A stretch of DNA of 7,158 bases from an uncultured beta proteobacterium. Its GTDB lineage: Bacteria > Pseudomonadota > Gammaproteobacteria > Burkholderiales > Burkholderiaceae_C. The notes under the pieces are model-generated. The model ran no database searches and was not told the origin of the DNA. It worked only from the letters and a program-made list of their open reading frames with translations. The position numbers and the translations under genes were made by a program. The stretch lies in contig CAIQEX010000427.1 in assembly GCA_903870955.1 (NCBI GenBank), forward strand, positions 1 to 7,158, given 5' to 3'. Positions 1-6,350 of the stretch are shown here, in pieces. Position 1 is the stretch's first letter; each line of letters begins with the position of its first letter.

Positions 1-35
1 CCCAGTTGCCCGGTGCCCCCAACGAAGCCACTTGA
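1..35 (+). CDS. uppS: 3' end of upstream gene, probably isoprenyl (undecaprenyl diphosphate) transferase UppS
   Basis: Only the last ten codons and a TGA stop (33-35) are present, read from base 3; they give QLPGAPNEAT. This is too short to prove identity. The assignment rests on gene order: in many proteobacteria uppS sits directly before cdsA and dxr, and a C-terminal tail ending in a short QL-containing stretch suits UppS. UppS condenses isopentenyl diphosphate units into the C55 carrier used for peptidoglycan and O-antigen. A second open frame from base 2 runs to a TGA at 50-52 and would overlap the cdsA start; I prefer the frame ending at 35 because its stop merges with the cdsA ribosome binding site, as is common in coupled genes. 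The gap to cdsA is 10 bases. Confidence 0.5.
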   Translation, partial: QLPGAPNEAT

Positions 36-37
36 GG
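34..37 (+). promoter_or_regulatory. Ribosome binding site of cdsA
   Basis: GAGG at 34-37 lies 8 bases before the ATG at 46 and shares bases with the probable uppS stop TGA (33-35). It decides the cdsA start at 46 over the in-frame GTG at 13, which has no such motif in the visible bases and would overlap the upstream gene. Confidence 0.65.
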
Positions 38-45
38 TTACTCCC

Positions 46-900
46 ATGTTGAAACAACGAATCATCACTGCACTTGTGCTCTTGGCGATTCTGTTGCCGG
101 CCATGTTTTATCCAGATGCCTCAGCCTTCGGTCTGGTAACGCTTGTATTGCTGACCTGTGGTGCCTGGGAATGGGCCCGTCTCAATGGGTATTCGTTTCG
201 CGCATCGCTGCGAGCTGGGGCCGTCTGCGCACTTCTGTGTTCAGCTGCGTGGTACCTGGCCTGGCCTGCCAAGCCTATGCCGTTGCTGTGGAGTGGAATT
301 GGCGGATTTTGGGTTCTGGCGAGCGCCTGGGCCTTGCGCTCGGGCGCACCAGCCTGGAAGTCCGTGCCTGCGTTTCTGAGGCTCGTCGGTGGTGTTCTGC
401 TGTTGTGGGCCGCTTGGTTGTCCATCATGCAGGCTCGGTTGATCGGACTGAACTTTCTGCTGTCGGTGCTGGTGCTGGTATGGGCTGCAGACATTGGTGC
501 CTATTTTGCCGGCCGTGGACTGGGCGGGAAATTTTTTGCAAACAAGCTGGCACCCTCGATAAGTCCCGGCAAAACCTGGGAAGGTGTGATGGGCGGATGC
601 ATGGCCGTATTTGTCGTTGCGATGATCTGGATTTACGCCGATAGTCACGCGGCTATGGATTCGGCCAGCGTCTACAGTCGACTTTTCTCAATGGGCATTC
701 CGGTGTTGCTGCTGGGACTTGGCTTTTTGACAGCCATGAGCGTTGTAGGTGATCTTGTGGAATCGCTGTTTAAACGTGCTGCGGGGGTCAAGGACAGCAG
801 CAATTTACTTCCGGGTCATGGTGGCGTGCTGGATCGTGTGGATGCGTTGTTGCCCACGCTGCCTTTGGCGCTCATGCTCGTTGGCGGGGGTGTTTTGTGA
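46..900 (+). CDS. cdsA: Phosphatidate cytidylyltransferase (CDP-diglyceride synthase)
   Basis: This inner-membrane enzyme converts phosphatidic acid and CTP into CDP-diacylglycerol and pyrophosphate, the branch point for all major phospholipids. The 284-residue length is that of the family. The protein is almost entirely hydrophobic, with about eight or nine membrane segments (roughly 6-24, 27-47, 52-73, 77-97, 110-130, 134-156, 178-198, 216-240, 267-284). The family signature fills residues 240-266: S-L-F-K-R, then K-D, then PGHGG and D-R-V-D, with the metal-binding acidic residues intact. The conserved loop SPGKTWEG precedes segment seven. The ATG at 46 is chosen for its GAGG site and for the typical short N-terminus MLKQRI. 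Its TGA stop overlaps the dxr GTG start by three bases (GTGA), so translation of the two is probably coupled. Nothing is broken or unusual. Confidence 0.96.
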   Translation: MLKQRIITALVLLAILLPAMFYPDASAFGLVTLVLLTCGAWEWARLNGYSFRASLRAGAVCALLCSAAWYLAWPAKPMPLLWSGIGGFWVLASAWALRSGAPAWKSVPAFLRLVGGVLLLWAAWLSIMQARLIGLNFLLSVLVLVWAADIGAYFAGRGLGGKFFANKLAPSISPGKTWEGVMGGCMAVFVVAMIWIYADSHAAMDSASVYSRLFSMGIPVLLLGLGFLTAMSVVGDLVESLFKRAAGVKDSSNLLPGHGGVLDRVDALLPTLPLALMLVGGGVL

Positions 901-2087
901 AACAAAAGGTTGTAGTTCTCGGGTCAACCGGTTCGATAGGTGTGAACACGCTGGACGTAATGTCCATGCATCCGGACCGGTTTCAGGTCTTTGCACTGAC
1001 GGCTTCGACTTCGGTGGATGCCTTGTTCGCCCAATGCGTACAGCACCAGCCAAAATTTGCCGTAATGGCTGAAGCTGAAAGTGGCCGGGCGTTGAGAGAA
1101 CGTTGCGCGTCAGCCAACCTTGCGGTCGAAGTGCTTTGGGGTGCCAAAGCGATTGCCGATATGGCATGCCATCCCGATGTGGACACGGTGATGGCAGCAA
1201 TTGTGGGTGCGGCTGGTTTGGCACCTTGCATGGAGGCAGCCCGCAGCGGCAAGCGTTTGCTTCTGGCCAACAAAGAAGCGTTGGTGGTAGGTGGCAATTT
1301 GTTCATGCATGCCGTGAAGGTCGGTGGTGCCACGTTGCTACCCATTGACAGTGAACATTCGGCGATCTTTCAGTCGTTGCCAGATGACCCAAACGCGTGG
1401 CAAGAACGGGTAGACAAGATTATTTTGACGGCCTCGGGCGGGCCCTTTCGCGCCCGTGCGCCCGATACGCTGCAGAGCGTGACGCCACAACAGGCATGCG
1501 CGCACCCCAACTGGGTTATGGGTCGCAAGATTTCGGTGGATTCCGCCACCATGATGAACAAGGCACTTGAAGTCATCGAGGCCAAGTTCCTTTTTGGGCT
1601 AAAGCCGGACCAAATTGAAGTCGTTATTCACCCCCAGAGCGTGATTCATTCGATGGTGCAATTTATTGACCATTCCGTCGTAGCCCAGTTGGGCACGCCC
1701 GATATGCGGGGCCCGATTGCTTATGGTCTTTCGTGGCCGGCGCGCATTCGCAGTGGTGCGGCACCTCTGGATTTCACCAAAATGGCGGCACTTACCTTTG
1801 AGCCATTTACATCCAATGACCACATGCTCCGATTCCCCGGCCTGAGTCTGGCGTGGCGCGTGCTAGCTGGTCCTGACAGTTCACCAGCGGTCCTGAATGC
1901 AGCCAATGAAGTGTCTGTTGACGCCTTCTTGACCGAAAAGATCCGCTTTGACCAGATCCACCACGTCAATCTTGAAACGCTGGATGCGGTGCAATTTTCC
2001 CAACCTGAAACCCTTGACGACCTGATTGCGCTGGATCTGGAGACGCGTGCTGTCGCGCAGGGTATCGTGCGCCGGTTGGCGCACTAA
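897..2087 (+). CDS. dxr: 1-deoxy-D-xylulose 5-phosphate reductoisomerase
   Basis: Also called IspC. This cytosolic enzyme uses NADPH and a divalent metal to rearrange and reduce 1-deoxyxylulose 5-phosphate to 2-C-methylerythritol 4-phosphate, the committed step of the MEP isoprenoid pathway. The 396 residues match the family length. Visible motifs are the nucleotide-binding loop GSTGSIG (9-15), LLANKEALV (122-130), the metal ligands D151 and E153 in IDSEHSAIFQ, the active-site flap HPNWVMG (203-209), SVDSATMMNKALE (213-225, with E225 as the third metal ligand by alignment to E. coli E231), and HPQSVIHSMV (245-254). The start is GTG at 897: the next in-frame ATG (960) would delete the NADPH loop. 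A G-rich stretch at 886-890 may act as a weak ribosome binding site, and the start overlaps the cdsA stop. Its product supplies precursors for UppS, the probable neighbour upstream. The last bases before the stop form a hairpin (see 2067-2084). Confidence 0.97.
   Translation: MKQKVVVLGSTGSIGVNTLDVMSMHPDRFQVFALTASTSVDALFAQCVQHQPKFAVMAEAESGRALRERCASANLAVEVLWGAKAIADMACHPDVDTVMAAIVGAAGLAPCMEAARSGKRLLLANKEALVVGGNLFMHAVKVGGATLLPIDSEHSAIFQSLPDDPNAWQERVDKIILTASGGPFRARAPDTLQSVTPQQACAHPNWVMGRKISVDSATMMNKALEVIEAKFLFGLKPDQIEVVIHPQSVIHSMVQFIDHSVVAQLGTPDMRGPIAYGLSWPARIRSGAAPLDFTKMAALTFEPFTSNDHMLRFPGLSLAWRVLAGPDSSPAVLNAANEVSVDAFLTEKIRFDQIHHVNLETLDAVQFSQPETLDDLIALDLETRAVAQGIVRRLAH
2067..2084 (+). other. Perfect 7-bp hairpin ending at the dxr stop codon
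   Basis: GTGCGCC (2067-2073), loop GGTT (2074-2077), GGCGCAC (2078-2084) form a perfect, mostly G-C stem whose last base touches the dxr TAA (2085-2087). It lies 17 bases before the rseP ATG. Four T residues occur at 2094-2097, but not directly after the stem, so it is not a canonical intrinsic terminator. It could mark an mRNA processing or stabilising element between dxr and rseP, or be chance: it also encodes the Dxr C-terminal VRRLAH. Confidence 0.4.
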
Positions 2088-2101
2088 GCGGCATTTTCAC
2101 C

Positions 2102-3460
2102 ATGTTGACGCTTGTTGCATTCCTGGTGGCCATCGCGCTGTTGGTGGCGGTCCATGAGTGGGGGCATTTCGCCATGGCACGTGCTTGTGGCGTCAAGGTG
2201 CTGAAATTTTCCATTGGATTCGGCCCCCGGGTTGTGGGCTGGACCTCCAGTCGGTCGGGCACCGAGTATCGGATAGGCCTGCTGCCGCTTGGCGGCTTCG
2301 TCAAGATGCTGGACGAACGCGAAGAGCCCGTACCTGCCTCGGAACTGGGATTTGCCTTCAACCGCAAGCCTTTGAAAAGCCGTGCTGCGATTGTGGCCGC
2401 CGGACCTATTGCGAATTTGTGTCTGGCGCTTCTGCTGTACAGCTGTGTCAATTGGATGGGTGTGACGGAGCCTGATGCCTTGGTTTCCAAGCCAACGGTG
2501 GCTTCGATTGCCGAAAAGGCCGGGTTCTCTGGCGGTGAACGGATTCTCCAAGTCGGCCTGGATGAAGAGGCTGTACAGGACGTGGTGTCCTTTGAAGATT
2601 TTCGCTGGTGGTTAACCCGTGGCGCCCTGGAGGGCAAGTCACTTCACATCCGATACCAATCGACTGATGGAACTGCACACGAAACCACGCTGTCTTTCCA
2701 AGGCCTTGATGTCAGCCATGCGGACGCCTCGATGTTTCGTTCGATTGGCTTTGTGGCGCCGCAATCACCCGCACGCATCGCGGAAGTCGTGCCCGATGGC
2801 GCCGCGCAGGCTGCCGGGTTGCAACCCGGCGACGTGGTCCTGCAGGTCAATGGTCTGCACATTGCGGATGCCACGCAACTGCGTGAATTGATTAGCAATT
2901 CGGGTGTTAATCAAGTACCTGAGCCGCAACACTGGTTGATTGAACGGCATAACCAGCAAGTGCCTTTGGTGGTTACGCCGCGCCAGCTGCATGAGGCAGG
3001 TCAGACCCTCGGCAGGGTGGGCGCCATGATTGGGGGGCCGCCCGCCATGGTGCAGGTGCGCTATGGATTTTTGGCCGGTATCCAGAAGGCTGCAGGCAAG
3101 ACTTGGGAAGTTTCAAGCCTGACTCTGCGCATGATGGGTCAAATTGTGACCGGCACCGCCTCAGTCCGCAATCTCAGTGGCCCCATCACGATTGCCGATT
3201 ACGCAGGTCGCTCAGCAGCTATGGGACTGGAACAATTCATGGTGTTTCTGGCCTTGATCAGTATCAGTTTAGGGGTACTGAATCTGCTTCCGCTACCCGT
3301 CCTCGATGGTGGGCACCTGATGTATTATGGTTGGGAGGGCATCACCGGGCATGCCGTATCCGAGGCATGGTTGTCCGGATTGCAACGCCTGGGTTTTGCC
3401 ATGCTTATGGTGATGATGTCGATTGCAATCTTCAATGACATCTCCCGACTATTCGCCTAG
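2102..3460 (+). CDS. rseP: Intramembrane site-2 zinc metalloprotease RseP (regulator of sigma-E)
   Basis: RseP cuts the anti-sigma factor RseA inside the inner membrane after DegS cleavage, freeing sigma-E in envelope stress; it also clears remnant signal peptides (known from E. coli). The 452-residue protein has the expected order: membrane segment 1 with the zinc motif HEWGH (18-22), the membrane-reentrant region GTEYRIGLLPLGGFVKMLDE (about 53-72), segment 2 (about 95-117), two periplasmic PDZ domains (about 118-200, and about 222-295 with core AAGLQPGD), the conserved NLSGPITIADYAG (357-369), segment 3 (about 378-398), the second zinc-site motif LDGGH (401-405, ligand D402) and a last segment (about 425-446). 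All catalytic residues are present. The ATG at 2102 follows the dxr stop by 14 bases; the ribosome binding site is poor (AGCGG-like at 2087-2091), so coupling to dxr is plausible. It directly precedes bamA and skp, whose substrates give rise to the stress it senses. Confidence 0.96.
   Translation: MLTLVAFLVAIALLVAVHEWGHFAMARACGVKVLKFSIGFGPRVVGWTSSRSGTEYRIGLLPLGGFVKMLDEREEPVPASELGFAFNRKPLKSRAAIVAAGPIANLCLALLLYSCVNWMGVTEPDALVSKPTVASIAEKAGFSGGERILQVGLDEEAVQDVVSFEDFRWWLTRGALEGKSLHIRYQSTDGTAHETTLSFQGLDVSHADASMFRSIGFVAPQSPARIAEVVPDGAAQAAGLQPGDVVLQVNGLHIADATQLRELISNSGVNQVPEPQHWLIERHNQQVPLVVTPRQLHEAGQTLGRVGAMIGGPPAMVQVRYGFLAGIQKAAGKTWEVSSLTLRMMGQIVTGTASVRNLSGPITIADYAGRSAAMGLEQFMVFLALISISLGVLNLLPLPVLDGGHLMYYGWEGITGHAVSEAWLSGLQRLGFAMLMVMMSIAIFNDISRLFA
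2813..2830. repeat. Perfect 18-base palindrome within the second PDZ domain of rseP
   Basis: GCCGGGTTGCAACCCGGC equals its own reverse complement. It is in frame with rseP and encodes A238-G243 (AGLQPG) on either strand. As RNA it can fold into a six- to seven-pair G-C-rich stem. AGLQPGD is a conserved PDZ core, so protein constraint explains much of it, but the codon choices complete the symmetry. Confidence 0.9.
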
Positions 3461-3494
3461 GCGGTTTTGTGTTTTCTCTTTCCGAATCTTTAAC
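3461..3494 (+). promoter_or_regulatory. Pyrimidine-rich leader before bamA without a Shine-Dalgarno
   Basis: The 34 bases between the rseP stop and the preferred bamA ATG are rich in T and C, especially 3465-3490, and contain no AGGAG-like sequence at usable spacing. A U-rich leader of this kind can recruit ribosomal protein S1; that role is inference. It is also the largest gap between genes in the window. I see no convincing promoter in it. Confidence 0.35.
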
Positions 3495-5816
3495 ATGCAA
3501 TTGAATTCAAGCTTTGTCCTGCGTGCCGTGGCTGCCGTTGTAGCGGGCGTAGTGGCTCAGGCTGTCCTGGCACTGGAGCCTTTTGCCGTGCGTGATATCC
3601 GCGTGGAAGGTTTGCAGCGGGTCGAAGCGGGCACCGTATTTGCCTCGATTCCAGTGCGCGTAGGAGACACCTATAGCGACGACAAAGCTGCCGCATCGAT
3701 TCGGGCCTTGTTTGCCTTGGGGCTGTTTAAGGACGTTCGCATTGACGTCAAAGAGGGTGTTCTGGTGGTGGTGGTCGAGGAGCGTCCGACGATTGCGGAT
3801 GTCGATTTTTCTGGCACCAAGGAATTCGATAAGGACGTGCTGAAGAAGGCCTTGCGGGACATCGGACTGGCTGACGGTCGACCATACGACAAGGCACTGG
3901 TCGATCGCGCCGAGCAGGAACTCAAGCGCCAATACATCAGCCGCAGCATGTATGCCACCGAAGTGGTGACCACCGTGACTCCGATGGATCGCAACCGCGT
4001 CAACCTGAGCTTCTCCGTGACCGAAGGCGATACGGCAAAAATCAAAGAAATCCACATCGTGGGTGCCAAGGCCTTCTCGGAGTCCAAATTACTGGATCAG
4101 TTTGAGCAGGACACGGGCGGCTGGCTCAGCTGGTATACGAAGTCAAATCGCTACTCCCGCACCAAACTCAATGCCGATATTGAAAGTTTGCGTTCCTTTT
4201 ATCTGACGCAGGGTTACCTGGAGTTCAAGGTTGATTCCACTCAGGTTGCAATTTCGCCAGATAAACAAGGCATGGGCATCACGGTCAATGTGACCGAAGG
4301 CGAACGTTTCGTGGTCTCCAAAATCAAGTTGGCTGGCAATTATCTGGGCAAGGATGAAGAGTTTCAGTCCCTTATCACCATCAAGGCCGGTGAGGCTTAC
4401 AACTCCGACCAGGTGGCGCAGACGACCAAGGCCATTAGCGACTATTACGGGAATTTTGGTTTCGCGTTTGGCAGAGCAGAAGCCCGTACCGATATCGACC
4501 GTGCCACAAACCAAGTAGAAGTGACCTTGGTAGGCGACCCTTCGCGGCGTGCTTATGTGCGTCGGATCAACGTTGCGGGCAATGACAGAACCCGTGATGA
4601 GGTGATTCGCAGGGAGTTCAGGCAACTTGAAGCATCGTGGTATGACGGTGAAAAGATCCGTCAGTCGCGAAACCGGGTTGACCGCTTGGGCTATTTCAAA
4701 GAAGTTACTCTGGATACGCAAGAAGTCGCAGGAACCCTGGACCAGGTCGATTTGACGGTAAACGTCGTAGAGAAACCTACCGGCAGCATTAGTTTGGGCG
4801 CCGGCCTGTCCAGTGCCGATGGACTGGGCCTGACCTTTGGTTTCCGCCAGGACAACGCGTTTGGCTCGGGTAGTTCGCTGGGCATTGAGGTCAATACCAG
4901 CAAATACAACCGCACGCTGGCCTTCAATACGACCAACCCGTATTTCACGGAAGATGGTGTATCGCGCTCTATCAGTCTGGCGCAGCGCACCAGTAAACCC
5001 TATACGGACATAGACAGCTATTCCATTCAAACCACCGGTGCCAGCATGGTATTCGGCGTGCCGTTTACGGAAACCGACACCGTTTTTATGGGCGCAGGGT
5101 TTGATCGCACTGAAATCATTCCTGGAACTTTATTGCCCACCGTGTACCAGGACTTTGCCAATGAATTTGGTTTGGTGACTTACTCGTTACCACTGACCGT
5201 TGGCTGGTCCCGGGACACCCGGGACAGCGCGCTGGTGCCGAGTACCGGTCGGGTGTTGAAGCTCAACGGGGAATGGAGTGTCGGTGGCGATTTGCGTTAC
5301 GCACGCGGCACTGCCCAACTTCAACAATTCTTCCCTTTGTCCAAGAAGACCACATTGGCTCTTAACACCCAGGTTGATCTGGGTACCGGAACCGATGGAT
5401 TGAGCTATCCCGTGTTGAAAAATTACACTTCTGGGGGACTGGGTTCGGTGCGTGGTTTTGAACAAGGCAGCCTGACGACTGCGTCCCAAAGGGCTGCCGT
5501 GGCGGCTGCGGGTGGTGTGACCACGGGCGTAGCACCCGGCGGCCCCAAGCGGCTGACCTTCAATGCCGAAGTTCTGTCGCCATTCCCGGGTGGTGGCAGT
5601 GACCGAACGCTGCGCTGGTTTGGCTTCCTCGACGCGGGCGGTATTTACGGCCCCAATGACAACATTCAGGTTGACGACTTGCGGGCATCGGTCGGTATAG
5701 GTATCAGTTGGATTTCCCCTGTGGGTCCTTTGCGTCTGGCCTTTGCCAAACCGATAAAGCAGTTTGATGGCGATAAAATACAGTCTCTGGCATTTAATAT
5801 TGGAACTTCCTTCTAA
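3495..5816 (+). CDS. bamA: Outer membrane protein assembly factor BamA (Omp85 family)
   Basis: BamA is the central, essential subunit of the BAM complex that folds and inserts beta-barrel proteins in the outer membrane. From ATG 3495 it has 773 residues, slightly shorter than E. coli BamA (810). Residues 1-26 look like a Sec signal peptide with cleavage after VLA26, giving mature LEPFAVRDIRVEG. Five POTRA domains follow (about 27-98, 99-179, 180-271, 272-350, 351-428), then the C-terminal barrel from about EKPTGS (426-431). The loop-6 motif VRGF is at 652-655, the conserved RDTRDS motif is encoded near 5212-5229, and the protein ends in the aromatic beta-signal terminus NIGTSF. The start is uncertain: ATG 3435 and TTG 3423 are in frame inside the rseP end and would add 20 or 24 residues. 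ATG 3495 gives the most ordinary signal peptide, although its first basic residue is only R10 and no ribosome binding site is evident. The stop TAA shares its last base with the skp ATG. Confidence 0.96.
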   Translation: MQLNSSFVLRAVAAVVAGVVAQAVLALEPFAVRDIRVEGLQRVEAGTVFASIPVRVGDTYSDDKAAASIRALFALGLFKDVRIDVKEGVLVVVVEERPTIADVDFSGTKEFDKDVLKKALRDIGLADGRPYDKALVDRAEQELKRQYISRSMYATEVVTTVTPMDRNRVNLSFSVTEGDTAKIKEIHIVGAKAFSESKLLDQFEQDTGGWLSWYTKSNRYSRTKLNADIESLRSFYLTQGYLEFKVDSTQVAISPDKQGMGITVNVTEGERFVVSKIKLAGNYLGKDEEFQSLITIKAGEAYNSDQVAQTTKAISDYYGNFGFAFGRAEARTDIDRATNQVEVTLVGDPSRRAYVRRINVAGNDRTRDEVIRREFRQLEASWYDGEKIRQSRNRVDRLGYFKEVTLDTQEVAGTLDQVDLTVNVVEKPTGSISLGAGLSSADGLGLTFGFRQDNAFGSGSSLGIEVNTSKYNRTLAFNTTNPYFTEDGVSRSISLAQRTSKPYTDIDSYSIQTTGASMVFGVPFTETDTVFMGAGFDRTEIIPGTLLPTVYQDFANEFGLVTYSLPLTVGWSRDTRDSALVPSTGRVLKLNGEWSVGGDLRYARGTAQLQQFFPLSKKTTLALNTQVDLGTGTDGLSYPVLKNYTSGGLGSVRGFEQGSLTTASQRAAVAAAGGVTTGVAPGGPKRLTFNAEVLSPFPGGGSDRTLRWFGFLDAGGIYGPNDNIQVDDLRASVGIGISWISPVGPLRLAFAKPIKQFDGDKIQSLAFNIGTSF
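5208..5226. repeat. Overlapping inverted and tandem repeat within bamA
   Basis: TCCCGGG (5208-5214) and CCCGGGA (5218-5224) form a perfect 7-base inverted repeat with a three-base spacer, and CCCGGGACA occurs twice in tandem (5209-5217 and 5218-5226). It encodes part of the conserved BamA barrel motif SRDTRDS, whose internal RD-x-RD repeat accounts for part of the DNA repeat. Confidence 0.8.
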
Positions 5817-6325
5817 TGAAGACACTTAATACAATTTGGGCATCCGGCCTGCTGTGCATGGTTTTCGCAACCGGTGTTCAGGCCCAGGAGTCGCGCATTG
5901 CTTTCATCAACTCCCAGCGTATTACCAGTGAATCGGGACCTGCGAAGGCAGCGACGGCGAAACTGGAAGCCGAGTTTTCCAAGCGCCAGAAAGAACTGAC
6001 AGATTTGCAAAGCACGCTCAAAACGTTTAGTGAAAAGTTTGAGCGCGATGCGCCGACCATGACCGAGAGCCAGCGCGCAGCCAAGCAAAAGGAATTTGTT
6101 GAACAGAATCGCGATTTCCAACGCAAAAAGCGCGAGTTTGACGAAGACCTGAATGGCCGCCGCAACGAAGAGTTGCAGCAGGTTTATGAAAAGGCCACCA
6201 AGGCCATCAAGCAGTTGTCGGAAACCGAAAAATACGATCTGGTGGTGCAAGAGGCGGTGTACTTCAACCCCAAGATTGATATTACAGACAAGGTCATCAA
6301 GATCCTTAACGCGGGTGCCAAATAA
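5816..6325 (+). CDS. skp: Periplasmic outer-membrane-protein chaperone Skp (OmpH family)
   Basis: Skp is a trimeric, jellyfish-shaped periplasmic chaperone that holds unfolded outer-membrane proteins between the Sec translocon and the BAM complex. The 169-residue precursor is close to the E. coli length of 161. Residues 1-23 form a Sec signal peptide (basic K2, hydrophobic core, cleavage after VQA23), leaving mature [12 protein letters not shown], the usual beta-strand start of the family. Residues about 45-135 are rich in K, E, Q and A in a helical pattern and make up the coiled arms. The conserved end [25 protein letters not shown] returns to the trimerisation body. ATG 5816 overlaps the bamA TAA by one base (TAATG), and GGAA at 5802-5805 is a plausible ribosome binding site. 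BamA and its upstream chaperone are thus probably translated in step. Confidence 0.95.
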   Translation: MKTLNTIWASGLLCMVFATGVQAQESRIAFINSQRITSESGPAKAATAKLEAEFSKRQKELTDLQSTLKTFSEKFERDAPTMTESQRAAKQKEFVEQNRDFQRKKREFDEDLNGRRNEELQQVYEKATKAIKQLSETEKYDLVVQEAVYFNPKIDITDKVIKILNAGAK

Positions 6326-6350
6326 GCGCCCGAGCAGTGCGCGCGATGCC

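Noticed and set aside
13..45. GTG at 13 as an 11-residue N-terminal extension of cdsA
   Set aside because: It would overlap the upstream gene, adds a Pro-rich stretch atypical of CdsA, and the ATG at 46 has a GAGG site at proper spacing.
1161..1172. 12-base palindrome ATGGCATGCCAT in dxr
   Set aside because: About 1.7 such palindromes are expected by chance in 7.1 kb, and it sits in ordinary coding sequence.
1966..2637. Open frame of 223 codons on the minus strand across the dxr/rseP junction
   Set aside because: It is opposite conserved coding sequence of both genes, and its low-complexity Ser/Pro/Arg-rich translation resembles no family I know.
3423..3455. TTGCAA and TATTCG as a possible sigma-70 promoter before bamA
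   Set aside because: The spacing is 21 bases, outside the usual 16-18, and the bases code for the RseP C-terminus.
3501..3510. 10-base palindrome TTGAATTCAA at the start of bamA
   Set aside because: Around seven are expected by chance in a window this long; no partner site nearby.
3759..3775. Run of GTG/GGT triplets in bamA as a possible slippage repeat
   Set aside because: Only about four units; it encodes the VVVV strand of POTRA1, and a change in unit number would stay in frame, so phase variation is not supported.
4143..5030. Open frame of 295 codons on the minus strand opposite bamA
   Set aside because: It has no recognisable domain or ribosome binding site, and lies wholly opposite strongly conserved POTRA/barrel coding sequence; such shadows are expected in GC-biased genes.
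5802..5830. GGAACTT at 5802-5808, an exact match to the sigma-E minus-35 consensus, just before skp
   Set aside because: It encodes the BamA C-terminus GTS and part of the ribosome binding region of skp. No good minus-10 lies 15 to 17 bases further on, and a transcript starting there would begin inside skp and lose its start codon. A second GGAACTT at 5124-5130 inside bamA also lacks a minus-10.
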